From Chitinophaga sp. (GTDB lineage Bacteria > Bacteroidota > Bacteroidia > Chitinophagales > Chitinophagaceae), in contig NZ_JAGHZS010000004.1 of NCBI RefSeq assembly GCF_017745275.1, positions 62,001 to 126,000 of the forward strand: a stretch of 64,000 bases of DNA. The letters run 5' to 3'. Both the position numbers and the translations under genes were made by a program. Positions 45,339 to 53,666 of this stretch are shown here, in pieces (positions within the stretch are counted from its first letter, which is position 1; each line of letters begins with the position of its first letter). The notes under the pieces were generated by a model. The model did not search any database. It saw only the letters and a list, made by a program, of their open reading frames with translations, and was not told the origin of the DNA.

Positions 45339-45806
45339 TCACTGTTTCCGTGGCAGAAACGTGGCATGAAGCGCCAGCAGTTTCCATCCCCCTTGTTCCT
45401 TTACATAGGTTTCGGTGGTACGTTCCCACAATTCTTCGGGTGCAGCACCTGCGCCGCGAACGATCTTAATGTGTACGAGCGCGGTGAGTACGGCTGCATG
45501 GTCATTCATGATCACCTGCTGGTCTTGTGGTGCAAATTCAGGAAACTGCAGAGAAGGATTCAAGGCAAAGCCGTTGATGAATTTATCTTTGTTCCATAGG
45601 TCGGCAGTAGCGGAGGTGAAGATAAAATCACTCTTCAATGATTCCTGCAAAGGGGCACCATTCTTGTCTTTGACAGCTTTCATGATGTTGCGGTGCAATT
45701 GGATGATCGTTTGTTGCATGGTGGTTGTTTTTTCATTTTGTGCATGAAGTTGGAATTGAAATAAGAGTAATAATGGCAGGAGCATGGCCCGGATCTTTTT
45801 TTCCAT
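45339..45806 (-). CDS. Secreted NTF2-like (DUF4440/SnoaL) protein
   Basis: Protein of 155 residues when started at 45806, giving a signal peptide (MEKKIRAMLLPLLLLFQFQLHAQ). The rest is one NTF2-like domain: LHRNIMKAVKDKNGAPLQESLKSDFIFT, then strands ending WERTTETYVKEQGGWKLLALHATF. The family contains small-ligand-binding and isomerase-like proteins; many are uncharacterised. An upstream extension of the frame would overlap the Crp/Fnr gene that precedes it by 67 bp on the same strand and is not used. Confidence 0.8.
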   Translation of the reverse strand: MEKKIRAMLLPLLLLFQFQLHAQNEKTTTMQQTIIQLHRNIMKAVKDKNGAPLQESLKSDFIFTSATADLWNKDKFINGFALNPSLQFPEFAPQDQQVIMNDHAAVLTALVHIKIVRGAGAAPEELWERTTETYVKEQGGWKLLALHATFLPRKQ

Positions 45807-45873
45807 AGCTATCTTTTTATTGCCGAAGGTAAGGCAGGTGGCAGTGTGGGTTCTATAACCCAGGTTATAATCG

Positions 45874-46470
45874 TTATACGGTGGTATTAACTTTTGCAAG
45901 CCTCCTGCGAATCCTGCTGAGAGAAGGTTGCTTAATGCCGATGTAGGAAGCCAGATGATAGAGTGGTACGCGCTCCAGTAATTGGGGTTGTGTTTGGGCC
46001 AGGTTGATATATCGTTCTGCTGGTTTTTCGAGCAGCAACATTTCACTGCGTAGTTGTGAGCCTATATACAGGTTTTCGGTTGCAATACGTCCGAACCTTT
46101 CCCAGGCTGGGCTATTTGCAAAAAGGTATTGCAGGTGTTTATAACTGATGGTTATTAGTTCTGTGTCTTCGAGTGCCTGTATCCATAGCCTGCTGGCTGT
46201 TTGAGTAAGAAAGCTATGGTAGGCTTTGGGCCATTGACCTTCCATATAGAAGGCGGTGTTGATCTCCTCACCATCCACCAGGTAATAAGAGCGCAGTAAT
46301 CCTTTTACTACAAATCCTATTTCGCGGTATACTTTTCCTTCTTCTACAAAGAAAGCTGATTTGGTTAACGTTCTGAATCCCAGGCCTGGCTCACACAATT
46401 GCCAATCCTTATCCCTGATGGGACTGATCTTATTAACCACATCACGAAATATTTGAAGGGATGTATGCAA
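45874..46470 (-). CDS. Crp/Fnr-family transcriptional regulator
   Basis: Protein of 198 residues. The sensor half (LTKSAFFVEEGKVYREIGFVVKGLLRSYYLVDGEEINTAF) lacks obvious cNMP-binding residues. The HTH lies at the C-terminus (PLYHLASYIGIKQPSLSRIRRRL). Translation must begin at a TTG, because an in-frame stop lies four codons upstream and the first Met is deep in the protein. It precedes the NTF2-like gene by 67 bp and probably regulates it; that is positional inference. Confidence 0.82.
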   Translation of the reverse strand: MHTSLQIFRDVVNKISPIRDKDWQLCEPGLGFRTLTKSAFFVEEGKVYREIGFVVKGLLRSYYLVDGEEINTAFYMEGQWPKAYHSFLTQTASRLWIQALEDTELITISYKHLQYLFANSPAWERFGRIATENLYIGSQLRSEMLLLEKPAERYINLAQTQPQLLERVPLYHLASYIGIKQPSLSRIRRRLAKVNTTV

Positions 46471-46685
46471 GATGGTAGATTAAGTAATAAAGATAAACAC
46501 TTTTGATCATTTACGTATGGAAGGGTCAGATGCATGCTGCATCCCTAAAATTTGGTGTCCAGTCAAAATGCTGGTTAATTTTAGCAAATAACCGGTTAAC
46601 ATCGGTGCGAACTCCCATAGCAATAGTTAATACATTCATACCACTAAAATATCCAGTTGTATACAATTCGTTTTATCTATTTGTA

Positions 46686-47648
46686 ATGCTAGTATTAAAT
46701 GATCAGGAAATTGCACACCTTCTTTCATTAGAAGAAGTGATAGCCACTGTGGAGGCTGCGCTCATCGCTTATGAGCAGAACAGTTGCCTCATTCCCAAAC
46801 GTATGCACATCGACTGGGGAGAAAACACGTTTCTTTCCATGCCTTCTTTTTCCGATACCTATTTTGGTACCAAGCTGGTATCTGTTGTACCGGGAAACAG
46901 TGCCAGGGAATTGGCTGTAACCAATGGCGCGATGCTGCTGAATGATGCACGAACCGGTTTCCCGCTGGCCATTATGAATGCTGCAAGGCTGACAGCCTTA
47001 CGCACCGGGGCATTGGGCGGGATAGGTGTTAAGTATATGACTCCTTCTGATATTGATACCATTGGGTTAATTGGTTGTGGTGTGCAGGGGATTCAACAAG
47101 CTATTTTTGCCTGTGCTGTAAGGCCTGTAAAAAAAATATATTGCCTGCAAAGATCTGCAGCACGTATGGCTGCTTTCACCAAAGCGCTACAGGAACAGTT
47201 TCCATCAGTAGAGGTAATCCCCTCCAACGATGTAATCACCATCCTGCAACATACCAAAGTAATTATTGCCGCCAGCCGCTCTGCTACCCCGGTGTTACCG
47301 GATGATGCGAATTTGCTGGAAAACAAACACTTTATCAGTATTGGCTCCTATAAGCCCGACATGCAGGAATTACCGGACCAGGTTTTTCGTTTATCCGGGA
47401 AACTGGCTATAGATTCTGTGTTTGCGAAGGTTGAAACCGGCGATATCATTAATCCGCTTAAGAAAGGAATTTTACAGGAGGAAGATGTGTTTACCATCGG
47501 GAAAATTTTAACCGGTGAAGTGAAGATAGATGTAACGGCTACCACCGCATACAAATCAGCAGGAATGGCCATTTTCGACCTGTTTATGGCGAAGGCATTA
47601 TACGAAGCTGCCAATGCGGGGAATATCGGCACTAACGTTCCTTTTTAA
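46686..47648 (+). CDS. Ornithine cyclodeaminase / mu-crystallin family, probable 1-pyrroline-2-carboxylate reductase
   Basis: Protein of 320 residues. The start at 46686 gives the family N-terminus MLVLNDQEIAHLLSLEEVIATVEAAL. The NAD(P) fold is at IGLIGCGVQGIQQAIFACA, and Arg/Lys substrate-binding residues occur in KRMHIDWGE and ARLTALRTGALGG. The gene 44 bp downstream is a trans-3-hydroxy-L-proline dehydratase-like protein, whose product is 1-pyrroline-2-carboxylate. In other bacteria an enzyme of this family reduces that product to L-proline, so this is the likely role. Ornithine cyclodeaminase or alanine dehydrogenase activity is possible but less supported. Confidence 0.85.
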   Translation: MLVLNDQEIAHLLSLEEVIATVEAALIAYEQNSCLIPKRMHIDWGENTFLSMPSFSDTYFGTKLVSVVPGNSARELAVTNGAMLLNDARTGFPLAIMNAARLTALRTGALGGIGVKYMTPSDIDTIGLIGCGVQGIQQAIFACAVRPVKKIYCLQRSAARMAAFTKALQEQFPSVEVIPSNDVITILQHTKVIIAASRSATPVLPDDANLLENKHFISIGSYKPDMQELPDQVFRLSGKLAIDSVFAKVETGDIINPLKKGILQEEDVFTIGKILTGEVKIDVTATTAYKSAGMAIFDLFMAKALYEAANAGNIGTNVPF

Positions 47649-47692
47649 GATGACTTTATCAATACGCTTATCCATCATTAATCTCCCGTTTG

Positions 47693-48730
47693 ATGCAAAC
47701 ATTGCTTAACAACTTTCATTGGGAAGCTCCCACCCAATGGTTAAAGATTGAAACCATAGATATGCATACAGGTGGTGAACCACTACGTGTATACATTTCC
47801 GGATTGCCTGCTGTAAAGGGTATAACTGTTCTTGAAAAAAGAAGATACTTCAAAGAGCACCTGGACTTTATCCGCACTGGTACCATGTGGGAACCGCGCG
47901 GGCATGCCGACATGTACGGTGCAGTGATCTCATCTTCCGCAGATGCTGATATAGATGTTTTCTTCCTGCACAATGAAGGCTACAGCACTATGTGCGGCCA
48001 CGCTATCCTGGCATTAACCAAACTGGTATTGGAAACTGGTATCATAAAAAAAGAAGGGAAGTATCCAGAACTCACCATCAATGTGCCGGCAGGTAAAGTA
48101 CATGCCCGGGCCACAATGGAAAATGGGAAAGTAAGTGACGTCTCCTTCCGTAATGTACCTTCCTTTTTATATTTAGCTGATCAGGAAGTAACAGTTCCTG
48201 GTATTGGAAATGTGAAGTTTGATGTAGCTTACGGAGGCGCTTTTTATGCATTTGTAGATGCTGATAGCCTGCAACTGAGCCTGGAGGCCACACATTACAA
48301 TCAATTGATCGACTACGGACGCAGGATCAAATATGCAGTGATGGACAACTTCAGTATAAAGCATCCGTTTGAAGATGACCTGAGTTTTTTGTATGGCACC
48401 ATCTTCACAGGAAAGGCACTGGAGAAAGGACATCATAGCCGCAATGTGTGCATCTTCGCAGAAGGGGAAGTAGACCGCTCTGCTACTGGTTCTGGCGTCA
48501 GTGCACGCGCAGCACTACATCATGCAAAAGGCGAATTAGAGCTCAATCAAACGATTATCATAGAAAGTATTACTGGTAGTACAATGGGAGTAGCGGTAAG
48601 AGAACTGACCACCTTTGGTGACTATAATGCAGTAATACCCGAAGTGAGCGGGACTGCTTTTATTACAGGACGGAATACTTTTTATTTTGATCCTGAAGAT
48701 CCGTTTAAAGAAGGATTTATTTTCAGATAG
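47693..48730 (+). CDS. Proline racemase family, trans-3-hydroxy-L-proline dehydratase type
   Basis: Enzyme of 345 residues; the ATG at 47693 is preferred to an adjacent TTG. The first catalytic Cys is Cys101 in YSTMCGHAIL. The second position, Cys in racemases and epimerases, is Thr here (Thr265 in DRSATGSGV). A Cys/Thr pair is the known mark of trans-3-hydroxy-L-proline dehydratases. It would convert the substrate to 1-pyrroline-2-carboxylate, handled by the reductase gene upstream. Together they would let the cell use hydroxyproline from collagen-like or plant material. Confidence 0.88.
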   Translation: MQTLLNNFHWEAPTQWLKIETIDMHTGGEPLRVYISGLPAVKGITVLEKRRYFKEHLDFIRTGTMWEPRGHADMYGAVISSSADADIDVFFLHNEGYSTMCGHAILALTKLVLETGIIKKEGKYPELTINVPAGKVHARATMENGKVSDVSFRNVPSFLYLADQEVTVPGIGNVKFDVAYGGAFYAFVDADSLQLSLEATHYNQLIDYGRRIKYAVMDNFSIKHPFEDDLSFLYGTIFTGKALEKGHHSRNVCIFAEGEVDRSATGSGVSARAALHHAKGELELNQTIIIESITGSTMGVAVRELTTFGDYNAVIPEVSGTAFITGRNTFYFDPEDPFKEGFIFR

Positions 48731-48793
48731 ATGGAATAAAATCTTCCCCTGATATTGATCCTGTAATAATTTTATAATCAGCAAGACTTGCAA

Positions 48794-48833
48794 CGGGATA
48801 AGTTCTTTTAAGGAAAAACTTATCCCGCTTTTT
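48794..48833 (+). terminator. Terminator after hydroxyproline genes
   Basis: 11-bp arms (48794-48804, 48817-48827) with a 12-nt loop and a following T-run (CTTTTTA), 63 bp after the dehydratase stop codon. Confidence 0.8.
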
Positions 48834-48896
48834 ATACCCGTCAGTAGTTTTGAGTAACGTCAACGCCTACCCTTTTTAACAGGCCTGAAATAACTT

Positions 48897-49508
48897 TTAA
48901 ATTTTCTGCAAGCACCAGGTGGTCATACTTCGTAGATTTTGCACATTGGTAGTCTTTATGGGTTCGTGGAGCCGGGCATTGAGCCTTTCGGTATATTGAA
49001 GCAGTAATTGCTGGTTAACCAAAAAACGTTCGCTGCCATCAGGCAAAACATAACGACCATTGCCCAGGGTCTGCACCAGCGTTTCAATCCCTATATCAGA
49101 TGCAAGTCTTGCAAATAAATAGCCACCGGGTTTCAGCACCCGCCACATTGAGTGGATCATATTATCGAAATGATCAGGATTGCTGGCGAAATGCAATACC
49201 GCGCTGCTGATCACCAGGTCAAAATAATTATCTTCGAACGGCAGGTCTTCCGCCGAAGCAACTACAAAATTTTCTTCTGAGTTAGTATGGGATAACGTTT
49301 GTGATAATTGTTTAACTGCCGATACTGCATTGGGATTTGGATCAATGCCATAAACCTCATAGCCGTTCCCTAAGAAGTAAATCAGGTTACGCCCGCCTCC
49401 ACAGCCAGCATCAAGCACCCTTTTACAATTATCATATGTGCCTTTAAGCAGTTGATCGAAGAGGTAAATATCTATATTTCCGTAAAGCTGTTGAAGTTTC
49501 GATTGCAT
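48897..49508 (-). CDS. Class I SAM-dependent methyltransferase
   Basis: Cytoplasmic protein of 203 residues. Motif I is VLDAGCGGGRNLIYF, followed by YGIDPNPNAV, the acidic DNYFDLVISSAVLHF, and WRVLKPGGYLFARLAS. It resembles the UbiE/TehB-like group, but the substrate is not evident. It ends 64 bp from the convergent racemase terminator and is monocistronic or follows the NHL gene, which ends 42 bp away on the same strand further upstream. Confidence 0.9.
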   Translation of the reverse strand: MQSKLQQLYGNIDIYLFDQLLKGTYDNCKRVLDAGCGGGRNLIYFLGNGYEVYGIDPNPNAVSAVKQLSQTLSHTNSEENFVVASAEDLPFEDNYFDLVISSAVLHFASNPDHFDNMIHSMWRVLKPGGYLFARLASDIGIETLVQTLGNGRYVLPDGSERFLVNQQLLLQYTERLNARLHEPIKTTNVQNLRSMTTWCLQKI

Positions 49509-49549
49509 TGATCAAAGTTAAAGGATAGACAGCGAAGAAGAAAGCCTGT

Positions 49550-50758
49550 CTATTTTATCGTGATTTTTCTAATTTTATTTCCCCCATTGGTATTATAATT
49601 AAACGTTGTCAGGTAAAGTTGGCCTTTATCATCTATTGTCAATCCCTGCGGGCCATTAAATGATGCTTGTACCCCCTGTCCATCAACGTCTGCAGCTGAA
49701 CCACTACCTGCGATGATAAAGTTGTCACCGGTTGAAGCCTCAATCATGCGTACCGTATTATTAAAATGGTCGGCTTCATATATATTTCCCCTGGTATCTC
49801 TGGCTATCTCCCAACCATCGAAATGTGCAATCCGAATAAGAGACCGTTCACCGGTAGATGTAAACTTATAGATATTCTCGGGGGCTCCTGGTATATATAG
49901 GTGTCCATCTTTGTCGAAGATAATATTACGTGGAGTAGAAAGTCCGGAAGCAAAGATCGATATTACACTTCCACTGGTATCCAGTTTTTGAATAGTCCCT
50001 TTTATATTGTCGCTCATATATAAGAAACCATCAGGCCCAATCGCAATTCCAGTGGTTATTGCGTCATCATTTGTATAGATCACATTCATACTACGATCCG
50101 CATAAATTTTCAACAGATCCTTATTGAAATCAGTCACATACAGATTATGCCCGGTACGGTCAAGTGCAATATTATAGGGCGAAAAAAAAGTCTTTCCATT
50201 TATCAATGTGGGGATTGAGATGCTGGAAACACGATGTGAATCCCCTGATACTTTCCGGATAAGGCGATTATAGCAATCTGCAATATACAGGTCCCCGTTG
50301 GTATCGGCAGTAATTCCCCAAGGACAATTGAATTCGGCATTAATACCTGTGCCATCGGCCGCGCCGACCGCCCCAGAACCAGCTACTGTGGTTACATTAA
50401 CGTGATACTTATAAGTGAACCGAGGTCCTGTGAAACTCTGGGTTTTATTAGCAACTACAATTGGACCTGATCCGGCCATGCTGGGTACACGCGCCAACAA
50501 ACTATCCTTACCAGATGAGATAATGTCCATCTTGATTCCATTAAGCGAAATGTTCAATTTCAAATTACCTTGCGGGAAATTTTCGCCATGTACTACTATC
50601 GTATCACCGCCTCCAGCAGAAGCAGGAGAATACGAGGTTATTCTGATAGTATCCGGTTTCTCTGTGGGGTTTACAATAGATGTGGTACAGGATGGTAACA
50701 GGAATGCTACAAATACGCCGAGAACTGTTACCCGCAAGTAAATCAGGGAATATTTCAT
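49550..50758 (-). CDS. IPT/TIG and NHL-repeat lipoprotein
   Basis: Surface or periplasmic lipoprotein of 402 residues, lipobox LLPSC (Cys24). An IPT/TIG domain occupies about residues 38-115 (SYSPASAGGGDTIVVHGENFPQGNL). NHL-type beta-propeller repeats follow, several with the pattern PxGIxxDxxGxLYIAD (FNCPWGITADTNGDLYIADC, GPQGLTIDDKGQLYLTTF). Such proteins are common in Bacteroidota; they are thought to bind polysaccharide or proteins. The ligand is unknown. Confidence 0.88.
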   Translation of the reverse strand: MKYSLIYLRVTVLGVFVAFLLPSCTTSIVNPTEKPDTIRITSYSPASAGGGDTIVVHGENFPQGNLKLNISLNGIKMDIISSGKDSLLARVPSMAGSGPIVVANKTQSFTGPRFTYKYHVNVTTVAGSGAVGAADGTGINAEFNCPWGITADTNGDLYIADCYNRLIRKVSGDSHRVSSISIPTLINGKTFFSPYNIALDRTGHNLYVTDFNKDLLKIYADRSMNVIYTNDDAITTGIAIGPDGFLYMSDNIKGTIQKLDTSGSVISIFASGLSTPRNIIFDKDGHLYIPGAPENIYKFTSTGERSLIRIAHFDGWEIARDTRGNIYEADHFNNTVRMIEASTGDNFIIAGSGSAADVDGQGVQASFNGPQGLTIDDKGQLYLTTFNYNTNGGNKIRKITIK

Positions 50759-50863
50759 AAATATTAGATTGTATAAAAATAGTATTTAAACCTAAGAACA
50801 AAAGGGCAACTAAAAATTCTAACAACGAGCTTGGATCGTGAACCTTTTTCAATACCCAGTAAC

Positions 50864-51325
50864 TTAAGAAAAAAATTCCAGTTTATCTAATGGAAATCCA
50901 GATCTGGAAAACTTTAGCGTCATCTGTTCACCCCGTGTAACAACAAAATAAGCATCTTTTACTGCTTCATTACTACAAGGTGTATTTAGCAATTCCAGGT
51001 ATTCCGTACTTCCAAATGTTCTTTCAATCTCCAGACATGTGAATTGCTCAGCAAATTGAATCATCCGTCTTAAATTCGTTATCTCAAAGTTTCTTCCATA
51101 TTGGCTCTTTAATTCTGTCGACAGTGTCGACACAATCTGTTTAACATACTCTCCCCGCTTCCTTTTAAGAATTTCGTCGTTAATGCGTTGGCCAATCCGC
51201 CAGAAAAGTAGTGTAAGAGTACTGTTAGCATGTGAAAATACTTGCTGTTGACTTTGCTCGATAAGCTCCGAAAGCTCGATGAATAAAGATTGTTCGATTA
51301 ACGTTACACTTTTCTTTTTAGCCAT
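50864..51325 (-). pseudogene. Truncated DUF1016 (YhcG-like) gene
   Basis: 153 residues that begin as a YhcG/PDDEXK-nuclease-family protein: QSQQQVFSHANSTLTLLFWRIGQRINDEIL, GEYVKQIVSTLSTELKSQYGRNFEITNLRRMIQFAEQF is the N-terminal DUF1016_N domain. The long C-terminal nuclease domain, normally bringing the total to about 350 residues, is missing; after FAEQF the sequence jumps to a short unrelated-looking tail (TEYLELLNTPC...KLEFFS). It is probably a remnant after internal deletion, so likely non-functional. Its neighbours are a lipoprotein and tRNA-Leu. Confidence 0.7.
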
Positions 51326-51583
51326 TGTACTTATTCTTTATCAGCAATCCAATATAGAGGAATGCAGGTTTTTCAGGTTAAATGAATGACCTGAAAGTTA
51401 AATACCCAAAGAATAGTATGCGTTAATTGAAAGTTAATGAAGTGAGAGAATAACCCAATTTTAAAAGAATGTATGGTTCGATTTTCTCTGAAAAATTCAC
51501 TTTTAACGGAATCAATTATCGAACCGCCCGGCTCAATGAAGCTGTTAGGCTATACAGCCTTGACGTGGATCTTTCCGAAAATA

Positions 51584-51623
51584 AAAATGGACAAACCGAA
51601 GTAAATCTCGATTTGTCCATTTT
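51584..51623 (-). terminator. Terminator after tRNA-Leu (minus strand)
   Basis: Perfect 12-bp arms (51584-51595, 51612-51623) with a 16-nt loop and a T-run on the minus strand, 2 bp past the tRNA 3' end. Confidence 0.82.
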
Positions 51624-51625
51624 AG

Positions 51626-51709
51626 TGCCCAGAACTGGATTCGAACCAGCACACCCTTGCAGGCGCTGCGACCTGAACACAGTGCGTCTACCAATTTCGC
51701 CATCTGGGC
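51626..51709 (-). tRNA. tRNA-Leu (anticodon CAG)
   Basis: Cloverleaf on the minus strand with a 7-bp acceptor (GCCCAGA/TCTGGGC), discriminator A, D-loop with GG, a 5-bp anticodon stem and loop TTCAGGT giving anticodon CAG, a long type II variable arm and T-loop TTCGAAT. CCA is not encoded. The 84-nt length and long variable arm fit tRNA-Leu. A short plus-strand frame over this region is a shadow of it. Confidence 0.95.
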
Positions 51710-51791
51710 AACTGATATCGTGTCAGGGGGTGCAAATATACACACCTATTTCATTTCTCCAAAAAAATATTTGCTAACGCCAACGACTATA

Positions 51792-52202
51792 CTAATAATT
51801 GTAAATAAAACCGAAGGAAGTGATACTAAATGGCATAGCACCTTTTGCTACGAGGTATAAATCATGCACGCCTTCCGCATGCCGGAGGTTACCGGTTAAT
51901 TTCAATGCATAGGTACTATCACCGGTATAAGGTATCTCCAGGGTGCCTATAATTTTCCCTTTGGGCTTGTCGATCCGGAACTCCAGCCGCGCATTACTTT
52001 TTTTATGCTCGGAAGCTACTTCTACGCGGAAGCCTATCTCCCCTAAACTTAAATTTACCTGCGCAAAGCTCAGGTAACTCCCCTCTTTCATCTGGAACTC
52101 CGTTTCCCGGTTACCCTTTTTGGCCGCTGCCGCCGGCGCCGCCGTCTGTCCGCAAACAGACAAAGACACAAAAGCAAAAAACAGCAGTATCATCAGCCTC
52201 AT
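51792..52202 (-). CDS. Small secreted CBM6-like protein
   Basis: 136 residues: signal peptide (MRLMILLFFAFVSLSVCGQ), an Ala-rich linker, then one beta-sandwich resembling carbohydrate-binding module 6 (LGEIGFRVEVASEHKKSNARLEFRIDKPKGKIIGTLEIPYTG, LRHAEGVHDLYLVAKG). The final GVHDLYLVAKG is a hallmark of CBM6. No catalytic domain is attached, so it may act as a free sugar-binding protein. It is unlinked to the PUL, which starts about 300 bp farther and runs on the same strand. Confidence 0.75.
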   Translation of the reverse strand: MRLMILLFFAFVSLSVCGQTAAPAAAAKKGNRETEFQMKEGSYLSFAQVNLSLGEIGFRVEVASEHKKSNARLEFRIDKPKGKIIGTLEIPYTGDSTYALKLTGNLRHAEGVHDLYLVAKGAMPFSITSFGFIYNY

Positions 52203-52418
52203 AAAATAGGGATAGGTTTCGTCGTCTCTTTTTATTGGAATACAACCACAGTTGTTCCCAGTGATAAATTAATAACAAATTTCATAAAATTAAGGAATTA
52301 TGTAATATTATAGCAAAATAATAACATGAAGAGATGAAAATCAACCCTTCGGGTGATGTGTAGCAGGATCCACCTCCGCTTTACCGCGTCAATAAAAACT
52401 CATCATGAACATATCCAT

Positions 52419-52463
52419 ACACAAAACAAAGCCCGCCACGAAAACGTGCGGGCTTGTTTGTGT
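52419..52463 (-). terminator. Terminator of the GH76 locus (minus strand)
   Basis: GC-rich stem around GCCCGC/GCGGGC with a few bulges (52419-52440 with 52445-52463) lies about 50 bp after the GH76 stop on the minus strand. The 312-bp gap 52203-52514 holds nothing else of note. Confidence 0.65.
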
Positions 52464-52514
52464 AGCGTTGTAACGTTAAATATTCATTACCTGCTGTTCT
52501 TACGAAAAGCTTCT

Positions 52515-53660
52515 TTATTTTATCAGTCCCATATTCTTCAGCTTTGCAGCGGCTTCTATCACCATGGCACCACTCAACTGGGTGGTCAGGTCACTGTTGG
52601 GGGCGGTTTTTGTCCAGTCCTGGTTAAAGAGCACCTGCGGACGGGTAGTGCCTTTCAGCCATAACGTCTCCGCATTCAGTTGCAGGAAGTTGGCATATTT
52701 GGTGGCATCAGTACTGCTAATGCTTCCATCAGTAATCAGCAACATCAGGTAGCGTACCAGTACCCCTTTGAACAATCCACCATCACCACCGCCTTCATCC
52801 TTCAGGATATTGGCGTTAGTAAAACCGCCGCCCAGGGCATTGTTGGCCGTTTTTAGCGCATCATTCAGGTAACTCCCCTGCCCCGTAAGCTTATACAACT
52901 CCACCCCTGCACCAATAAATACCCCCTGGTTATAAGTGAAGTTCCAGTTTTTGGTCACCTGCCCGCTGCCATCCTGGTTGATACCATCCCATACGAGGCC
53001 GCTCACCGGGTCTACCAGCGTAGCTTTCTGCCAGTCGTATATTTTCTTTGCCCAGGCAATGTCGTCAGGATTTTGGGTAAGACCGTACATGCGACAGGCA
53101 ATAATACAGGCAGGCGCATTGGCGGGCGTGTTCTTGTAGTTCTTCGCCTTGTCTTTATTCCAGTGGATACCACCACCCCATACATCATCCCATCCGCCTT
53201 TGATATCGTTCCACAGTAATATGGCCACCTCTTTATAACGGGTATCGCCGGTGGCTTCAAAGGCACGCAGGCAGGCCAGGTTCATCCACTCCATGTCGTC
53301 ATAGAAGTAGTTGATGTAAGTACCGCCGTTCTTTACTTTCATGCCCGCCAGCAGGTCGTCCATGCGCGACTTGATAGCAGGATCGCCTTTACGTATATAC
53401 GCATCCGTGAGTACATCCAGGGCATGGGCATTGGGCCAGTAGTTGAAGGTAGTACCGCCGTTGCTGTTCTGGTTAAAATACTTTTCCTGGTTCCAGAAAT
53501 TGCTGATCAGTCCCTGGGTGGAAGAGTCAGCGATCTGTGGCCAGCTATATACATAGCGCGCTTTGCCGGCGCCGGGGCCCGGGCCGTCATCTACCGGTTC
53601 TTTCAAACAGGCAGTGAAGGCCAGGGCGCCTATCAATAGAGAATACCTTACTATCTTCAT
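52515..53660 (-). CDS. Glycoside hydrolase family 76 lipoprotein (alpha-1,6-mannanase)
   Basis: Surface lipoprotein of 381 residues, lipobox FTAC (Cys18). The (alpha/alpha)6 barrel of GH76 is recognisable from the catalytic pair in YFYDDMEW (Asp121-Asp122) and from NFTYNQGVFIGAGVELYKLTG. Family members cleave alpha-1,6-mannan, such as yeast cell-wall mannan. It is the last gene of a PUL with SusE-, SusD- and SusC-like genes upstream and so defines the likely substrate. Confidence 0.92.
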   Translation of the reverse strand: MKIVRYSLLIGALAFTACLKEPVDDGPGPGAGKARYVYSWPQIADSSTQGLISNFWNQEKYFNQNSNGGTTFNYWPNAHALDVLTDAYIRKGDPAIKSRMDDLLAGMKVKNGGTYINYFYDDMEWMNLACLRAFEATGDTRYKEVAILLWNDIKGGWDDVWGGGIHWNKDKAKNYKNTPANAPACIIACRMYGLTQNPDDIAWAKKIYDWQKATLVDPVSGLVWDGINQDGSGQVTKNWNFTYNQGVFIGAGVELYKLTGQGSYLNDALKTANNALGGGFTNANILKDEGGGDGGLFKGVLVRYLMLLITDGSISSTDATKYANFLQLNAETLWLKGTTRPQVLFNQDWTKTAPNSDLTTQLSGAMVIEAAAKLKNMGLIK

Positions 53661-53666
53661 AGCTAA

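Noticed and set aside
45807..46046. 80-codon upstream extension of the NTF2-like gene
   Set aside because: It overlaps the Crp/Fnr gene and lacks a signal peptide, while the ATG at 45806 begins a clean one.
46503..46685. 61-codon N-terminal extension of the ornithine cyclodeaminase-like gene
   Set aside because: The family N-terminus starts at 46686; the extension has no similarity and would run through the promoter region.
51469..51777. 102-residue plus-strand frame
   Set aside because: It lies across the minus-strand tRNA-Leu and its terminator, so it is a shadow of RNA sequence.
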